Shown: one piece after another, positions 32,340 to 42,755 of the stretch
Numbering within the stretch: position 1 is the first letter of the stretch
Layout of the letters: each line of letters begins with the position of its first letter
NCBI RefSeq assembly: GCF_000003815.2
Contig: NC_049993.1
Coordinates: 1,579,471 to 1,643,470, forward strand
Length of the DNA stretch: 64,000 bases
From: Branchiostoma floridae
Taxonomy: Eukaryota; Chordata; Leptocardii; Amphioxiformes; Branchiostomatidae
Reading direction: 5' to 3'
Notes under the pieces: model-generated
Told to the model about the DNA's origin: nothing
Seen by the model: only the letters and a program-made list of their open reading frames with translations
Database searches by the model: none
Made by a program: the position numbers and the translations under genes

Positions 32340-33149
32340 CAGAGGTTAGTCTAATAGTATAGTGTGCATCCCCTCATCCCAGCTGTCCAAAAAATACATG
32401 TTGCAATGAATCTTATGGCACAGACTTCCGGTGTGAAGCTAAATCCCTGCGTTGGCGCATGGATTTGGCAGATACAAGCGCCACATTTATGCGCCTTGCC
32501 AAATACCTGAGATATAGGGTGCGCATGGGGGGTTTCGAATATGGCAATTACCTTTTGCTCGGCTAAATAGTGACATTAAATTCAATGATTACTAAAAAAT
32601 ATTTTAATGTTATCAACTAAAAGATATATTTGTCCAGATGACAGACAATTCACAAAAGAAAAAAAGGTCGTCATTCATTATAGCGCTGAAATCGTATCAA
32701 ATGCTTAACTTACAGGTCACCTCTGACCTTTAGCCTCAGTGAACATAGCACCTAATTCGGTCTGAGAAACAGAGCATTTGTAAGCAGTTCAGTAGCAGCC
32801 CAGATATCAATGTGATCATATTTCAATCATGTTGTATCATATCTAGTATGGGCACAATGTGTTTTGTTCTATTTTCATTTCCGTTCTATGTATAACGGAG
32901 AGTATAATAAAGTTTACTGTCAAAATTCTACCTGAAATAGATGTTTGAATATGACAGTTCAGCACATTACGAAGGACACTAACATTATCCTCTGAAAACA
33001 CACACACACTGGACCAAGAATTATTGTCAACTTGTTTTATTGCTTTGTCAGAACTGTGATTGGAGTTTTTTCACTTTACATCGATTGATTCACAAAGTTA
33101 ACACAGTTGATAAAATTATGACTCTGGCTTAATAATTATAATAATAGAC
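32340..33149. other. Intergenic, nothing recognised
   Basis: AT-rich sequence without a supported frame, ending at the LINE remnant. Confidence 0.35.
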
Positions 33150-33540
33150 TACATATTGTCTCCCAAATGACAGAAAGCATAAAATACTTCAGTTGAGATA
33201 CAAGACTGGGCTGTCTATGTGCAAGACATGCTATGTAGACATCCTAGACTTCCAAAATGTCTCCTGGCTTAATTCTGCTGTGTATGATGCCAATCTCTCA
33301 TCTGTTCAAAACAAATCTTTTAGAAATAACCTAACAAAACTATTAGGATACAGTATATCTAAGTGCTCTTAGACTAGTAGTAGGTGATATAATAATGCCC
33401 TTACTAATTGAAAAGGGCTGACACTGCAACACACCTGCCAATGAGATACTTTGCCCCACATGCCATAATGACATTGATAATGAATTCCACTTTATAATGG
33501 ATTTCCTACGAAGATCGCCAAAAGTTATTACATACAATAG
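33150..33540 (+). mobile_element. LINE 3' remnant
   Basis: CATCTGTTCAAAACAAAT, AATTGAAAAGGGC and ACTTTGCCCCACATGCC match the LINE at 13.25-13.5 kb. The protein frame is broken. The copy extends about 100 bp further 5' than its relative. Confidence 0.65.
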
Positions 33541-33603
33541 ACTGTAATAACTTTTGGCGGTCTTCGTAGGAAATCATTAATCCATTATAAAGTGGAATTC
33601 ATT
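33478..33603. repeat. LINE-derived palindrome
   Basis: The segment GAATTCCACTTTATAATGGATT ... CGCCAAAAGTTATTAC (33480-33532, in part) is followed after ~10 bp by its near-exact reverse complement to about 33603. The arms are about 55-60 bp. Confidence 0.8.
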
Positions 33604-34183
33604 CTCAATGGCATATATGTAATATTTTGCGGTGTGATTAAGAATATTTCTGTCTAAATTCCCTTTATCGGCACTAGAATAATCACACAGGTCACACTTA
33701 AAAGGTTTTTCTCCAGTGTGCCTCCTCATATGTCTAACGATGTTTGCCTTATCAGGCGTTCTGTGCCCACAAATTCCACACATGAAGCGTTTCTCACCAG
33801 TGTGTGTGACCATGTGTCGTTTTAGATGGTTTTTCCAAGCGGTAGTGAAGTCACACTGATCACACATGTGCGGCTTTTCACCTGTATGCCTTCTCATATG
33901 TTGCAGAAATCCAGATCTGTAAGTTGCCTTGTATCCACATTCTTCACACACAAAGGGTGCTCTCTTATTATGCTTTGTAGAATTACCTTCCATCTGTTGT
34001 GTGCGCTCCTGTACATGTGACGAGGCTTTGTCCTTCCACTGAGTAGAGTTCAATCTTTCACATGTTTCCTCCAATAAAAGGTCCTTATCTGCTGCCAGCT
34101 TCTTTCGCCTGCTTCTCTTTCTCCCTGAACATCTGGCGGAGGGACTTCTTCCACAGGAGGCTTCTCCGGCGACGAATCCATTT
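33577..34183 (-). CDS. Four-finger C2H2 protein with a LINE-derived tail
   Basis: The minus-strand exon begins at plus 34183 after acceptor TTTACTAG. Fingers are FVCEECGYKATYRSGFLQH, HMCDQCDFTTAWKNHLKRH, FMCGICGHRTPDKANIVRH and FKCDLCDYSSADKGNLDRN; the fourth has Asn instead of its first zinc-binding His. After NHTAKYYIYA the frame reads IENEFHFIMD, which is the LINE protein sequence of the adjacent inverted LINE arm. Upstream, the finger frame is open back to the acceptor and includes GRKRSRRKKL, a nuclear-localisation-like basic stretch. The ATG at 34181 opens a different frame (MDSSPEKPPVEEVPPPD), so either a frameshift or an upstream coding exon is needed. Confidence 0.7.
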
Positions 34184-34454
34184 CTAGTAAATGTAGGAGT
34201 ATAAAATGGTTAAAATGAGTCATACTGACACTAGTAAAAACCCTCCCCAGTCACATTGACCTCAAAACTGCCAAAAATTTTTCTACCCATTTTTCCAAGA
34301 AAAAAAAATCGTAAGTTTTAGACCCGGAAGTACATTCGAACACCATCATCATGCATGGCGGATCGCTGGCGGATCCCCTTTGCTAGAGGAATTCTTAGGC
34401 CAAAATATTATTTTTAAGCCCATTAACTATAAAATGTTTAGTTTATATACGTAG

Positions 34455-35499
34455 GTAACACCACCAACAAAAGATCAGGTTACGCAATTGCAATGGGATT
34501 TGGTAGAGGCTACACTTCCCCTTGGGATAACCCTTCCTGCTGTGACTGCCCTTCATGCCTCAAGGTTTGGAGACATAGAAGGTTCACCAGGGCCAGTTGA
34601 ACTGCCTGATATGGTTTTAGAGTTAGATGCATCTTTAGCCCCTTCAGCAATTTGTGAAGTTTCAACTGAGTCCCCTTTGCCCCCTTTGCCTATTGCCTTG
34701 CATCCACAAGTGAAAGACAAGGCCAATGGCAGCATTGATACCTTTTGTTTTACTGATCAGGAGTGCCAACTAGTGGAGGAGGCAACAAGGGGGCAATCCA
34801 AAAATGTTGTGTGGTATAAACAGAGAATGGGGTCCATCACTTCTTCCATTGCATTTGATATTTCACAGTCATACCAACCACACAGCAAAGCCTCCAAAAG
34901 TCGTTTGGCTAACAGATGCCTGCACCATGAATACAGCTCACTAACAAAACCACCGCAAACAAAAGTTGAATCACTCCGGTATGGGTTAGAGAAAGATGTT
35001 GCACGCATGCATTATTTGAATGACATGACAAAAGTTCATCACAGTTTCAATATTTCTGAAACTGGATTGATGGTGCATGGACAAAAGCCTTTCTTAAGAG
35101 CTAGTCCAGATGGTGTAGCAAATTGCTCATGTCACTCCTCAAGAATTGTGGAAATCAAATGTCCCTATGCTGCACGAGACATGACTGTGGAGGAGGCAGT
35201 GAGAACAGGAAAGGTTGCAGCAAGTTCAAGGTGGCTATGTCTTGTCTAAGACAAAACGTGGATACTTCTGCCAAGTGCAAATGGCAATGGCTGTAACAGG
35301 ACAAAAAGAGTGTCATTTTGAAGTATGGACAGAACACAGTTATGTTATTGTCAATGTAGAGTTTGACACTTTGTATTGGAGGGAACTTGAGAAGAAGTTG
35401 ACTCAGTTCTTTTCTGACTTTGTCATTCAAGCCATTAATCATGGCCCCCTTCCAGTGGACAGTAACTTTGACCATATTGGAAATGATAAATACCGGTGA
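34455..35499 (+). pseudogene. YqaJ/lambda-exonuclease-like nuclease, frameshifted
   Basis: The first frame is open from an acceptor-like AG at 34453-34454 to a stop at 35249; it has no ATG near its start. After about 100 residues of linker, the nuclease region has WYKQRMGSITSS, RYGLEKDVARMHY (catalytic Glu region), PFLRASPDGV (Asp), VEIKCPYAARD (E-x-K) and then, in a second frame after a shift at about 35205-35220, YFCQVQMAMAVTG (Gln motif) and VWTEHSYVIVNVEFD..YW. These are the PD-(D/E)XK motifs of the YqaJ recombinase-exonuclease family, common in animal transposon-linked genes. The second frame ends at 35499. All catalytic motifs survive, so the shift may be recent. It is probably transposon-derived. 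Confidence 0.8.
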
Positions 35500-36420
35500 T
35501 TAAAAAAATACAGTATCCATCATAATCATTTGTTACATGTGACAGTTGCATTATTACATTTCATATTGGACATATGGATCTGTAATACAGAGAATTACTG
35601 TAGCATTGATTAGAGTACTAGTTGTGTGCTTATATATCTGTCATAATGGTTGTATGCTTGTTTTACATTTTTACAATAGGGGATGAAAAATTGACTAGAT
35701 ATGCACACCAAACAAAAACCTGCTCAAGAATGTCGAGCATTGATAGCTTAGCTCTTGATTCCAGGATTTTGATGGGCTGACATTACAGTTGGACCACTCC
35801 ATAGGATGGCATGTTAAAATACACTAAAACAAGGCTTCAGACAAGTACTAACCCGAATTTCAATCTTAACAAAATTTCTTCACCAGAAAGCCACAAGGGT
35901 CATCTTTGTAAAAACTGAAAGAAAACAGAGGGTTAACCACCTCAAACTCCGAGGAATCCCCGTTCTATGAAAGAAACCTCACCTTTGACCCAAGTTTTCT
36001 CCTGATACCACCAATATGACACAACAACTAAAATCCTTCCGCGCCCCACCAAAAATTTAAACTGAGCAAATTTTGACCAAAATGGGAAAGATTAGACCTT
36101 GCCTATTCCTTCTATCCCCAAAAGTCTCCAGGTTGGGCCAAAAGTTTCAAGGAAAAAGAAGATTTTAAAGGATTTTAAGTCACACCCAAATCGTTTTTGT
36201 GCCTTCTACCGCGCAACTCAACTGTGACGTCAGTCCGTCTGGTTACCTTTTTACCTTTTTAAAAGATATAGTGGCATACAGATCTGCAAGTCAGAAAGCC
36301 TCAAAATGGGGTCAATGACCTCAATGACCTCGAGGTCATTGACCCTCTGTGGCCATAGGAAAATGACCCCCCCCCCCCCCAAAATCGTTTTGAAGTGGTT
36401 CATGCCATTAATAATACAGG
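35500..36420. other. Non-coding with a perfect 22-bp palindrome
   Basis: No gene. Bases 36321-36342 are a perfect palindrome centred on CTCGAG with two AGGTCA half-sites 2 bp apart; an additional TCAATGACC copy lies immediately upstream. A C-run is present at 36369-36380. Confidence 0.5.
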
Positions 36421-37080
36421 GATGAATATTAGTGCACCCCTGTACCGAAATTTAGGTCAGTTGGTTGAAAAACTAAAATCACAAAATTGCTCACTTTGTT
36501 GTACTGTATGCCAATAGTGTTATTGAATCCATGTGTGCATATGTGAAGTGCACTTCTATGCAAGATTTCAGCTCAAACGGTTGTGAAACCAGGGTACAGG
36601 AGCCAAAAATGTATTTTTTTGTCAAAATATGGCCAGAAAGTCGCAAAAAGAAGCATTTTTTTACTACCGTATGCCAAAACTGTTATTGACTCCATGTGTG
36701 CATATAATCAAGGCACCTCTTTACCTAATTTCAGGTCATTCCGATGTAAGACCAGGGTACAAGGGCCAAAATATACAGTTTTGGTAAAAAAATTGCAAAA
36801 AAAAACTCAATAAAAGCATTTTAAAGGCAGATATGTTAAAAATGAAAAAAAAAACGTCCGGGGGTATTGGCCCACTTCACCTTTGTGCCAAAATGCAAGT
36901 AATTCGGTTCTTCTTCTTCTTCTTCTTCGTATTGACGTCCAACTTCAAGTGGTTGAAGGCTCTGGACGTGGTTACGGGTCGTTTGGCTTTGGGTGGTCGC
37001 TTGGGTGGTTCAGCAATGACGGAGCTAACGTGTTTTGAAGATTTGACAGGAGAAAGAAGAAGAAGAAAGAAGAAATATTA
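36421..37080 (-). repeat. Inverted relative of the 50-56 kb repeat
   Basis: In reverse orientation it has ACCCTGGT...GTACC-type units about 167 bp apart (36585, 36752), and its end CTCCTGTCAAATCTTCAAA (reverse of about 37035-37053) matches the start of the 3-kb repeats at 50.02 and 53.47 kb. It contains a (TTC)n run near 36908-36930. Confidence 0.65.
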
Positions 37081-37114
37081 CGAATACAATATATTTCATA
37101 TTTCATAAATAGTA

Positions 37115-37299
37115 CTGTAAATGCAGAAATGTTCGCGGTGGATTAATGTTCGCGGTTTTCGCGGTGACCACTTCAATATTATTCTATCATGATATTAGAT
37201 TGCAGTCTATGGTGTTACCGCGAACTTAAATCCACCGCGAAAAGTCCTTTTTCCCGCTACCGCGAAATTAAATCCCCGCGAACTTAAAAACATTTACAG
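37115..37299. mobile_element. Mariner-like MITE (185 bp)
   Basis: Inverted ends CTGTAAATG/CATTTACAG are flanked by TA at 37113-37114 and 37300-37301. The interior is rich in TTCGCGGT and ACCGCGAA motifs and largely self-complementary. Confidence 0.72.
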
Positions 37300-37439
37300 T
37301 ATCCTATTTGTCCTGGTCGTCCATTAGCCCTCCGTTATAAGTGATGCGGAAATCGTCGTCTTCCGCCTTTGCCCTCTCTGGCTATTGAGCCTTTCCTTTC
37401 CTTCCGTATTCCCAGTATCTAAGATCCCTAGCCGGGAAT

Positions 37440-37668
37440 CCCTCCTATGATTACCTCCTGTAATATCTTCTCGCTCCTTCTCTCTTCGATCCTGTACTCC
37501 TTTATGTTACTCCCTCTTCCTCCCTCTCTTATCTTCCCTTCCTCATCTTTGTCCTCTCAACTCTATCTCCTCCCCCTTACTCATCTTACCCCGTTCTTAT
37601 TTCTCCTCCTCAATCTCGACTTGCTCTCATTACTACGCCGCCCCTTTCTTATCACAACAAACAGAACC
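37440..37668 (+). repeat. Pyrimidine-rich tract
   Basis: About 200 bp of C/T-rich sequence ending CACAACAAACAG, which would serve as a polypyrimidine tract and acceptor for an exon starting at 37669. Confidence 0.6.
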
Positions 37669-38447
37669 TTCACCAGGAATCAAGTGACGGAGTGTCTCGT
37701 GGACCACTCTCCTTTCGAAATGGTCGTAGACACCCATCCGCAAATATCTGAACAGTGCTTTGAAGACAATTGGTAAGTGAGCGGTGTACACAAAATATGA
37801 CTTGTAGACGACCAAGAGTCAGCCTGCTCACTCTTCCTTTCCTCAGTGCCCGTTCCAAGCCTCAAATCGGCTCAGGTACATACACGATTCCGTAAATATG
37901 TATCATCCAGCCTTCCGCGGAATCCCATCGCACTGGATAGACGTCACAACATGTCGGGAAAGAACGTACACAATTCAATTGCTCATCCAGCTTTCCGCGG
38001 ACCCCATTGCACTGGCCAATGTCACAAAATGCTAAAACAAAGTGCAACGTGCAAGACTTCTCAGATCATCCAGCTTCCCGCGGAACCCCTTCGCACTGGA
38101 TATCGTCACAGCGTGTCACGAAAGAAAAAGTACTCGAATTCTCGGAGCGTCCAGCTCTCCGCGGAAACCCTTCGCGCTGGACAATGTCACACCATGCTGA
38201 AGATACGACTGCACACTTTTCGGGTCATTCAGTTTACTGCGGGACCCCATCGCACTGAATGATATATTGCCGTGCTATAAAGAAGCGTCAGACCAAAGGC
38301 GTTCTTGGTCAGACCAATCTCAAAACAGGGTTACTCGATAAGTTCCTAACCATCCAGCATCCCGCGGCACCCCATCGCACTGGAAAACGACAATGTCAAA
38401 ATCTATCTCGAAAAGTAGGGGGGAAAGACTTACAGTTCCTTGAGCTG
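37669..38447 (+). CDS. Candidate 3' exons of an unknown gene, hosting a hairpin array
   Basis: An exon at about 37669-37772 reads TFTRNQVTECLVDHSPFEMV and onward to QCFEDN, then a GTAAGTGAG donor. The next acceptor CTTTCCTCAG ends at 37846; the 29-bp exon keeps the frame (CARSKPQIGS) to a donor at 37876. A further acceptor GACTTACAG at 38435 joins in frame to a stop 8 nt later. Three consistent junctions with one continuing frame are suggestive, but no domain, paralogue or upstream exon confirms it. The 560-bp last intron contains the hairpin array. Confidence 0.33.
37905..38385 (+). repeat. Six ~34-nt hairpins at ~80-bp period with compensatory changes
   Basis: Units lie at 37905-37938, 37985-38017, 38068-38101, 38149-38182, 38227-38260 and 38352-38385. 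Each begins ATCCAG, has a central CCGCGG (unit 5 CTGCGG), then CCCC(A/T)TCGCA, and closes with CTGGAT. The stem changes in pairs: unit 4 is GTCCAG/CTGGAC and unit 5 is ATTCAG/CTGAAT. Intervening segments are 44-51 bp (91 before the last) and the first four share a TGTCACA-like start, so this is a diverged tandem repeat. It fits inside an apparent intron (37876-38435). Confidence 0.78.
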
Positions 38448-38598
38448 CCGTCGGGGTTAGCTGAACTGACCGGCAGCGGCTGGGCGGCGTCGGGGACCGG
38501 AGCGCCAGTCGACTCTGATCCTCTGACCGCTGTCCCTTGTGGCACTGTGCCCTGAAGCCGCCTCCTCAGGTTCCCTGGTATTTAAATTTTCCCACAAC

Positions 38599-40150
38599 TT
38601 TATTCAGTACAAAGAACATGGTTCACAACATAAAACATCACAGCCTAACAGCTTTCCTGGTGCGTCTTGACCCCTCTCTGCTGCTAATGCTTATGCAGGC
38701 CACCAACGGGTCCTATCGGGCCGCACATCTGGCGAGGTGGCGTGTGCCGGCACTGGGTGGTGGTGTGTCCCGCGCATCCCTGTTGTTGGAGGGGGAGAGC
38801 GTCAGACCTGTATGAACAACACGTGAACCATGAGATAGTGGGGAGGGACGGGCGCCCGGCAACAGGTCCGGTCCCAGACAGACAAGTAAAACATACGCAT
38901 CTTACACACCGCCCAGCCTCCACATGCGAGCGAGCCGCGTTACGGGAGGTTATCTGGGTCACGCGCGTCCACAACATCCATCGCGCCTTACAGGTACACA
39001 CTCATACACATGCAAATCAAACTCCAACCTAATGCAAATATAGCGGAAACCCCAAACACAGCCTCGACGTTCAATCTCGGTTGCGAAACAGAAAATCCAC
39101 CTGCCCAAAACAGAAAAAGACACTCAAAAATCGTAAAGAATGCAGCCTCCAGAACTCAGAGACGTTGACTGTTCAGCACGCCGAACTCTTCCAAGGAAGT
39201 TGGGAGTGAAATGTAAACCTGAAAAACAAAGACGTCGCCATGTTGTCTCTGTGGACCATGTCATCGTCGTCCTGTTTCTGCCTGAAATATTCACGAAAAT
39301 AATAAAAAAATGACATCAAAATCTAGAAACTCTCGTTCTGCTCCACACCTCAGCATAAAAAAAAACAGCGTCCACAGCAGTCCTAGACGTGCGATTACAA
39401 AGGATAGAAACTTGGCGATAACAAAAATTTCCAAGTGAGCCGCCATCTTGCCTCTCTATGTAAGCACACAACGAGCTGTCAGAACCTGCTAAAACATTCA
39501 CAAAATCGAAAAATCATACAAAAATCACTCAGCTCCAACATGGAACAAAACGTCAGTGTGAATGAAAAGTCCTAAACTCGTCTCGGCCTAGGATTGGAAC
39601 AGATAGAAACTGTAAAGAAAATTGGGAAGAGCAGCCACACATTTCAAAACTCATGCATATGAATACACAAAGAAATGCAAAGATTAAAACGATACAGCCG
39701 GCAGTCAGAATTCCAGGTGTGCTAGAAAGAATCACAAGCAGCGCAAGCTGCGCAACACGTTGTCAGTATAGGTTGCTCCGAACCTCGTACGAAACACATA
39801 CAAGTCTCACAAAATATGAAACATACCACAAAAAAACACAAAGTACCAACCGACCGTTGGAGCCATACATCAAACCTTCCGTGGAAAAAATGTCGTCCAG
39901 ACGGTAACCACAACGTGACCGCCAGTGCCTCGGCTGTAACGTGCTATCCTGCGGTGTCCTGAATCGGCCTCCCCGCCGGAAAAAATTTCTGCTTTGCGGT
40001 AAGGGACGAGGGGAGAACTCTAGACCGGCCTGAGGAAACGTCGACCACGTGACAAGGAATCGATGTTCTGCATACTTATAGAATGGGCAGATCACGTGGC
40101 TAACATCCGGGCCAATAGGCGACCAGAATAAATAGTGGCAAAGAAACCTA
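38599..40150 (-). other. Candidate minus-strand transcription unit, unidentified
   Basis: On the minus strand, AATAAA (plus 38599-38604) lies at the end of a GC-rich segment. About 1.45 kb upstream, a CpG-containing region (39920-40130) has two CACGTG motifs and a TATAAG. Between them, GCAAGATGGCGGCTCAC (plus about 39430-39446) opens a 50-codon hydrophobic frame, followed by acceptor-like TATTTCAG and TCCAATCCTAG sites. No recognisable domain was found; exon structure is unresolved. Confidence 0.25.
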
Positions 40151-41997
40151 CAAGTGAGATGGAGTACCATGACTTAGACATATTCTAAATAAATTTCAAG
40201 ATTAAGGAAGATTCAAAACTAGATAAAGGCAATCCCTTTTAACTTAAGGTAGGCTAGCAGAGCACCTGACGTCCTAGAAAATTTTGATTTTCAATCAGAA
40301 CACGAGGAGCACAATCAATGTAAAATGAAAAGAAAGACTGCTATGCTTATTTAAACACTTATTTAATAAGCTATACAGTATACACCATATATAAGTATAG
40401 CTTCCGTATCACACAGGTTCGAAAGTTGTTTCACACAGGCTTCCTTCAAGTAAATCGAACCATTCAGAGCGGGCCGAGTGTGGCACGGTTGGCATTTCGA
40501 ATACCTGATTCGGACGTTGGAATTGCTGTTGTAACGCTTTTTGTTCGCCATCGAGAGCACCAAATTTGTTCAACTTCTGGCGCATTTCGCATGAAATCGT
40601 GGGTTTTATCAGGTGGGCATGACATAAATAGATATCGGGCGATCCGACCCGCGGTCGGGCTGGTACCACGGGTGATACGGAATACACCGTGTTGTATCCT
40701 ATATATACGATGATTATGGTTAACCTGTGTTAAACATTACGGAAGAAAAGGGATCTAGGGAGACATGAATTGTAGCTTCCATGACTCATAGATAACATAG
40801 TTTCGTTCTTTTATGCAAGGATAGACATAGATAAAATGGGCTATATGGAGGTCAGCAAATTCAATATATATTTAAGTTACCAAAGTGAAGGTTAGTAACC
40901 TTAATGATAGCCTTTCATGTGTGTGTAATTGTTCGTTATTGCGTTAGCTACAATATAAGCTAAAATTCCCTTTAGACATCACGATAGATTCTTTAATAAT
41001 TTTTGAAACAAGCAATACGAAAAAAGGGTTTTCTTGTTTTTTTCTGATGCTTAAATTTCAAAAATAATCTTTATGTTGTATAAAGTTACCTTACCCTTTA
41101 GAACAAAGGAATATCTAGGTGTCCTGGTGCACGAGTAGTCAAAATATAGGTGCACAGTTCCAAGGTTTAGATAAAATGGAATAAGTCTGACAATGATAAA
41201 TACATTTGTCATTGCGACGATTTTATTGTTTATAAGTACATTTGTATTAACGATTGTTGTTGTAGGTGTGTTGCATTTGTGTTCTATCCTTTCGCCAGGC
41301 TGTATGTATGAAGATTGTTTTACACGATGAACGTTTGTAGGACATTGCTGGTAACAAGAAGGCGATCTCGTGTAACGAAAATATTAGTAGATTCCCATGT
41401 TAGCGTAGTTTAAAGTCATCCCTGAACGACATTGTTTTATTGCCCGATATGATTTACTTACAAGGAACTTTTTTAAATTAGTGCACCAATATAGGCATTG
41501 AATTGTTATGATTATTAAAAACTGTAGAACCTGAAAATGAATTAGTGTACATTTCTAACCATAAGTAGCAAACTTGTACTAAGACTGTTTTTTTTTAATG
41601 ATGTCGTATTTCAATAATGCTACCTTTATAAAGTGGAGCGTAAATCCGGCACCCAATAGTTGCCTACGAGGCTGTTGCCTATCTGTAAATACTATAACGT
41701 TATACGGAATAAAACTGTTATGTAAAAATAAAACTGCACGTGCCCTATTCAATATTTGACAATGAGCTTTCTCACAGCTCCTAGTGCGTATATGCTGCCA
41801 TGATGCGATTATTAATCTGCGATCATTAATCGACCCAGGTTCAGTCATAAGACTCTGAGTTTTAAACCTTTAACACTTTGTCAATATAGCAAAGCAAGAG
41901 ATGTTGTCATGATGCGATATTAATCGCCGAAGGTAAAGTCATCAGACTTAAAGTTTTAGATCTTTAACACTTTGTCAATAGCAAAGAAAGAGTGGGT

Positions 41998-42090
41998 GAA
42001 AAAATTAAGAATGAATGAATGAATGGATGAATGAATGAATATATAATGAATGAATGAGTGAATAAATGAATGAATGAATGAATGAGAAGA
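41998..42090 (+). repeat. (TGAA)n microsatellite
   Basis: Imperfect GAATGAAT repeats, about 23 tetranucleotides, interrupted once by ATATATAA. Absent at the paralogous site near 18320. Confidence 0.9.
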
Positions 42091-42129
42091 AAAAGGGAAT
42101 TCAGAACATCACGTGGGGTAATCAATGAC

Positions 42130-42454
42130 GATGTTTCGTCGCTCACCTCTTAGCGACAAATGGCATCCATGCCGTATTACATACCTTCAATTCTTGGTTG
42201 GTGGTGTATTTATATGTATAGGTGAAACCAACTGTGAAACACTAAGCACCGGCTATCAGCTAAGGTGCCAAATTAAGATTTAAATCAAAAGGGATTTTTT
42301 TTAATAGTGTAGGCGGAACGTAATACACAATAAAGTGTAAGCAGGTTTCAAATGACCTTTCACCTCAACGTGCCAGTGGCCATTCACCCCTTGCTGCTCA
42401 AGACAGGCGCTTGCAGAACGATTGTGCGGAGGTGATAATCAACACTGGAAGCCG
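42130..42454 (+). promoter_or_regulatory. Upstream region and noncoding exon 1, ZF unit 8
   Basis: GACGATGTTTCGTCGCTCA at 42128 and the cassette from about 42300 (AAATGACCTTTCACCTCAA, GTGCGGAGGTGA) match unit 4. The exon ends AACACTGGAAGCCG rather than GCAG, with a GTAAGAACG donor at 42455. The intron to the acceptor at 43892-43893 is 1439 bp, of which 628 bp is an inserted element. Confidence 0.7.
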
Positions 42455-42755
42455 GTAAGAACGGAATTTACGTACAAATTGACTGCATTATCATGAACCA
42501 TAGGGGGTAGGGGTAATTTCTGTGGTATGTGGGCTACATTAAGCAGGATGTAAGACTTTTCTTCGGGCTGACGAAAATGTGGGTGGGGAGGGGGGCATAT
42601 TTTACTTTACAGGAAACAAAGGAAGCATTGCTCAGTTTCTTCTACTTTCTCTTCTTCTAATGAGCCACTATCACCATGGTTACTGGAGGTGTAGCAGAAC
42701 TGAACTGGAGGTGAAACAGACATCCTGTGGTGTTCGGTTACATGTAGAAAATACC

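Noticed and set aside
37447-37668. Plus-strand leucine-rich frame start
   Set aside because: The sequence is a C/T tract that reads as Leu/Ser/Pro; only the part after the CAG at 37668 looks exon-like.
37905-38385. CRISPR array (34-nt partly palindromic repeats, ~46-nt spacers)
   Set aside because: The genome is eukaryotic, repeats are degenerate with covarying stems, the spacers are related to each other, and no cas-like genes are present.
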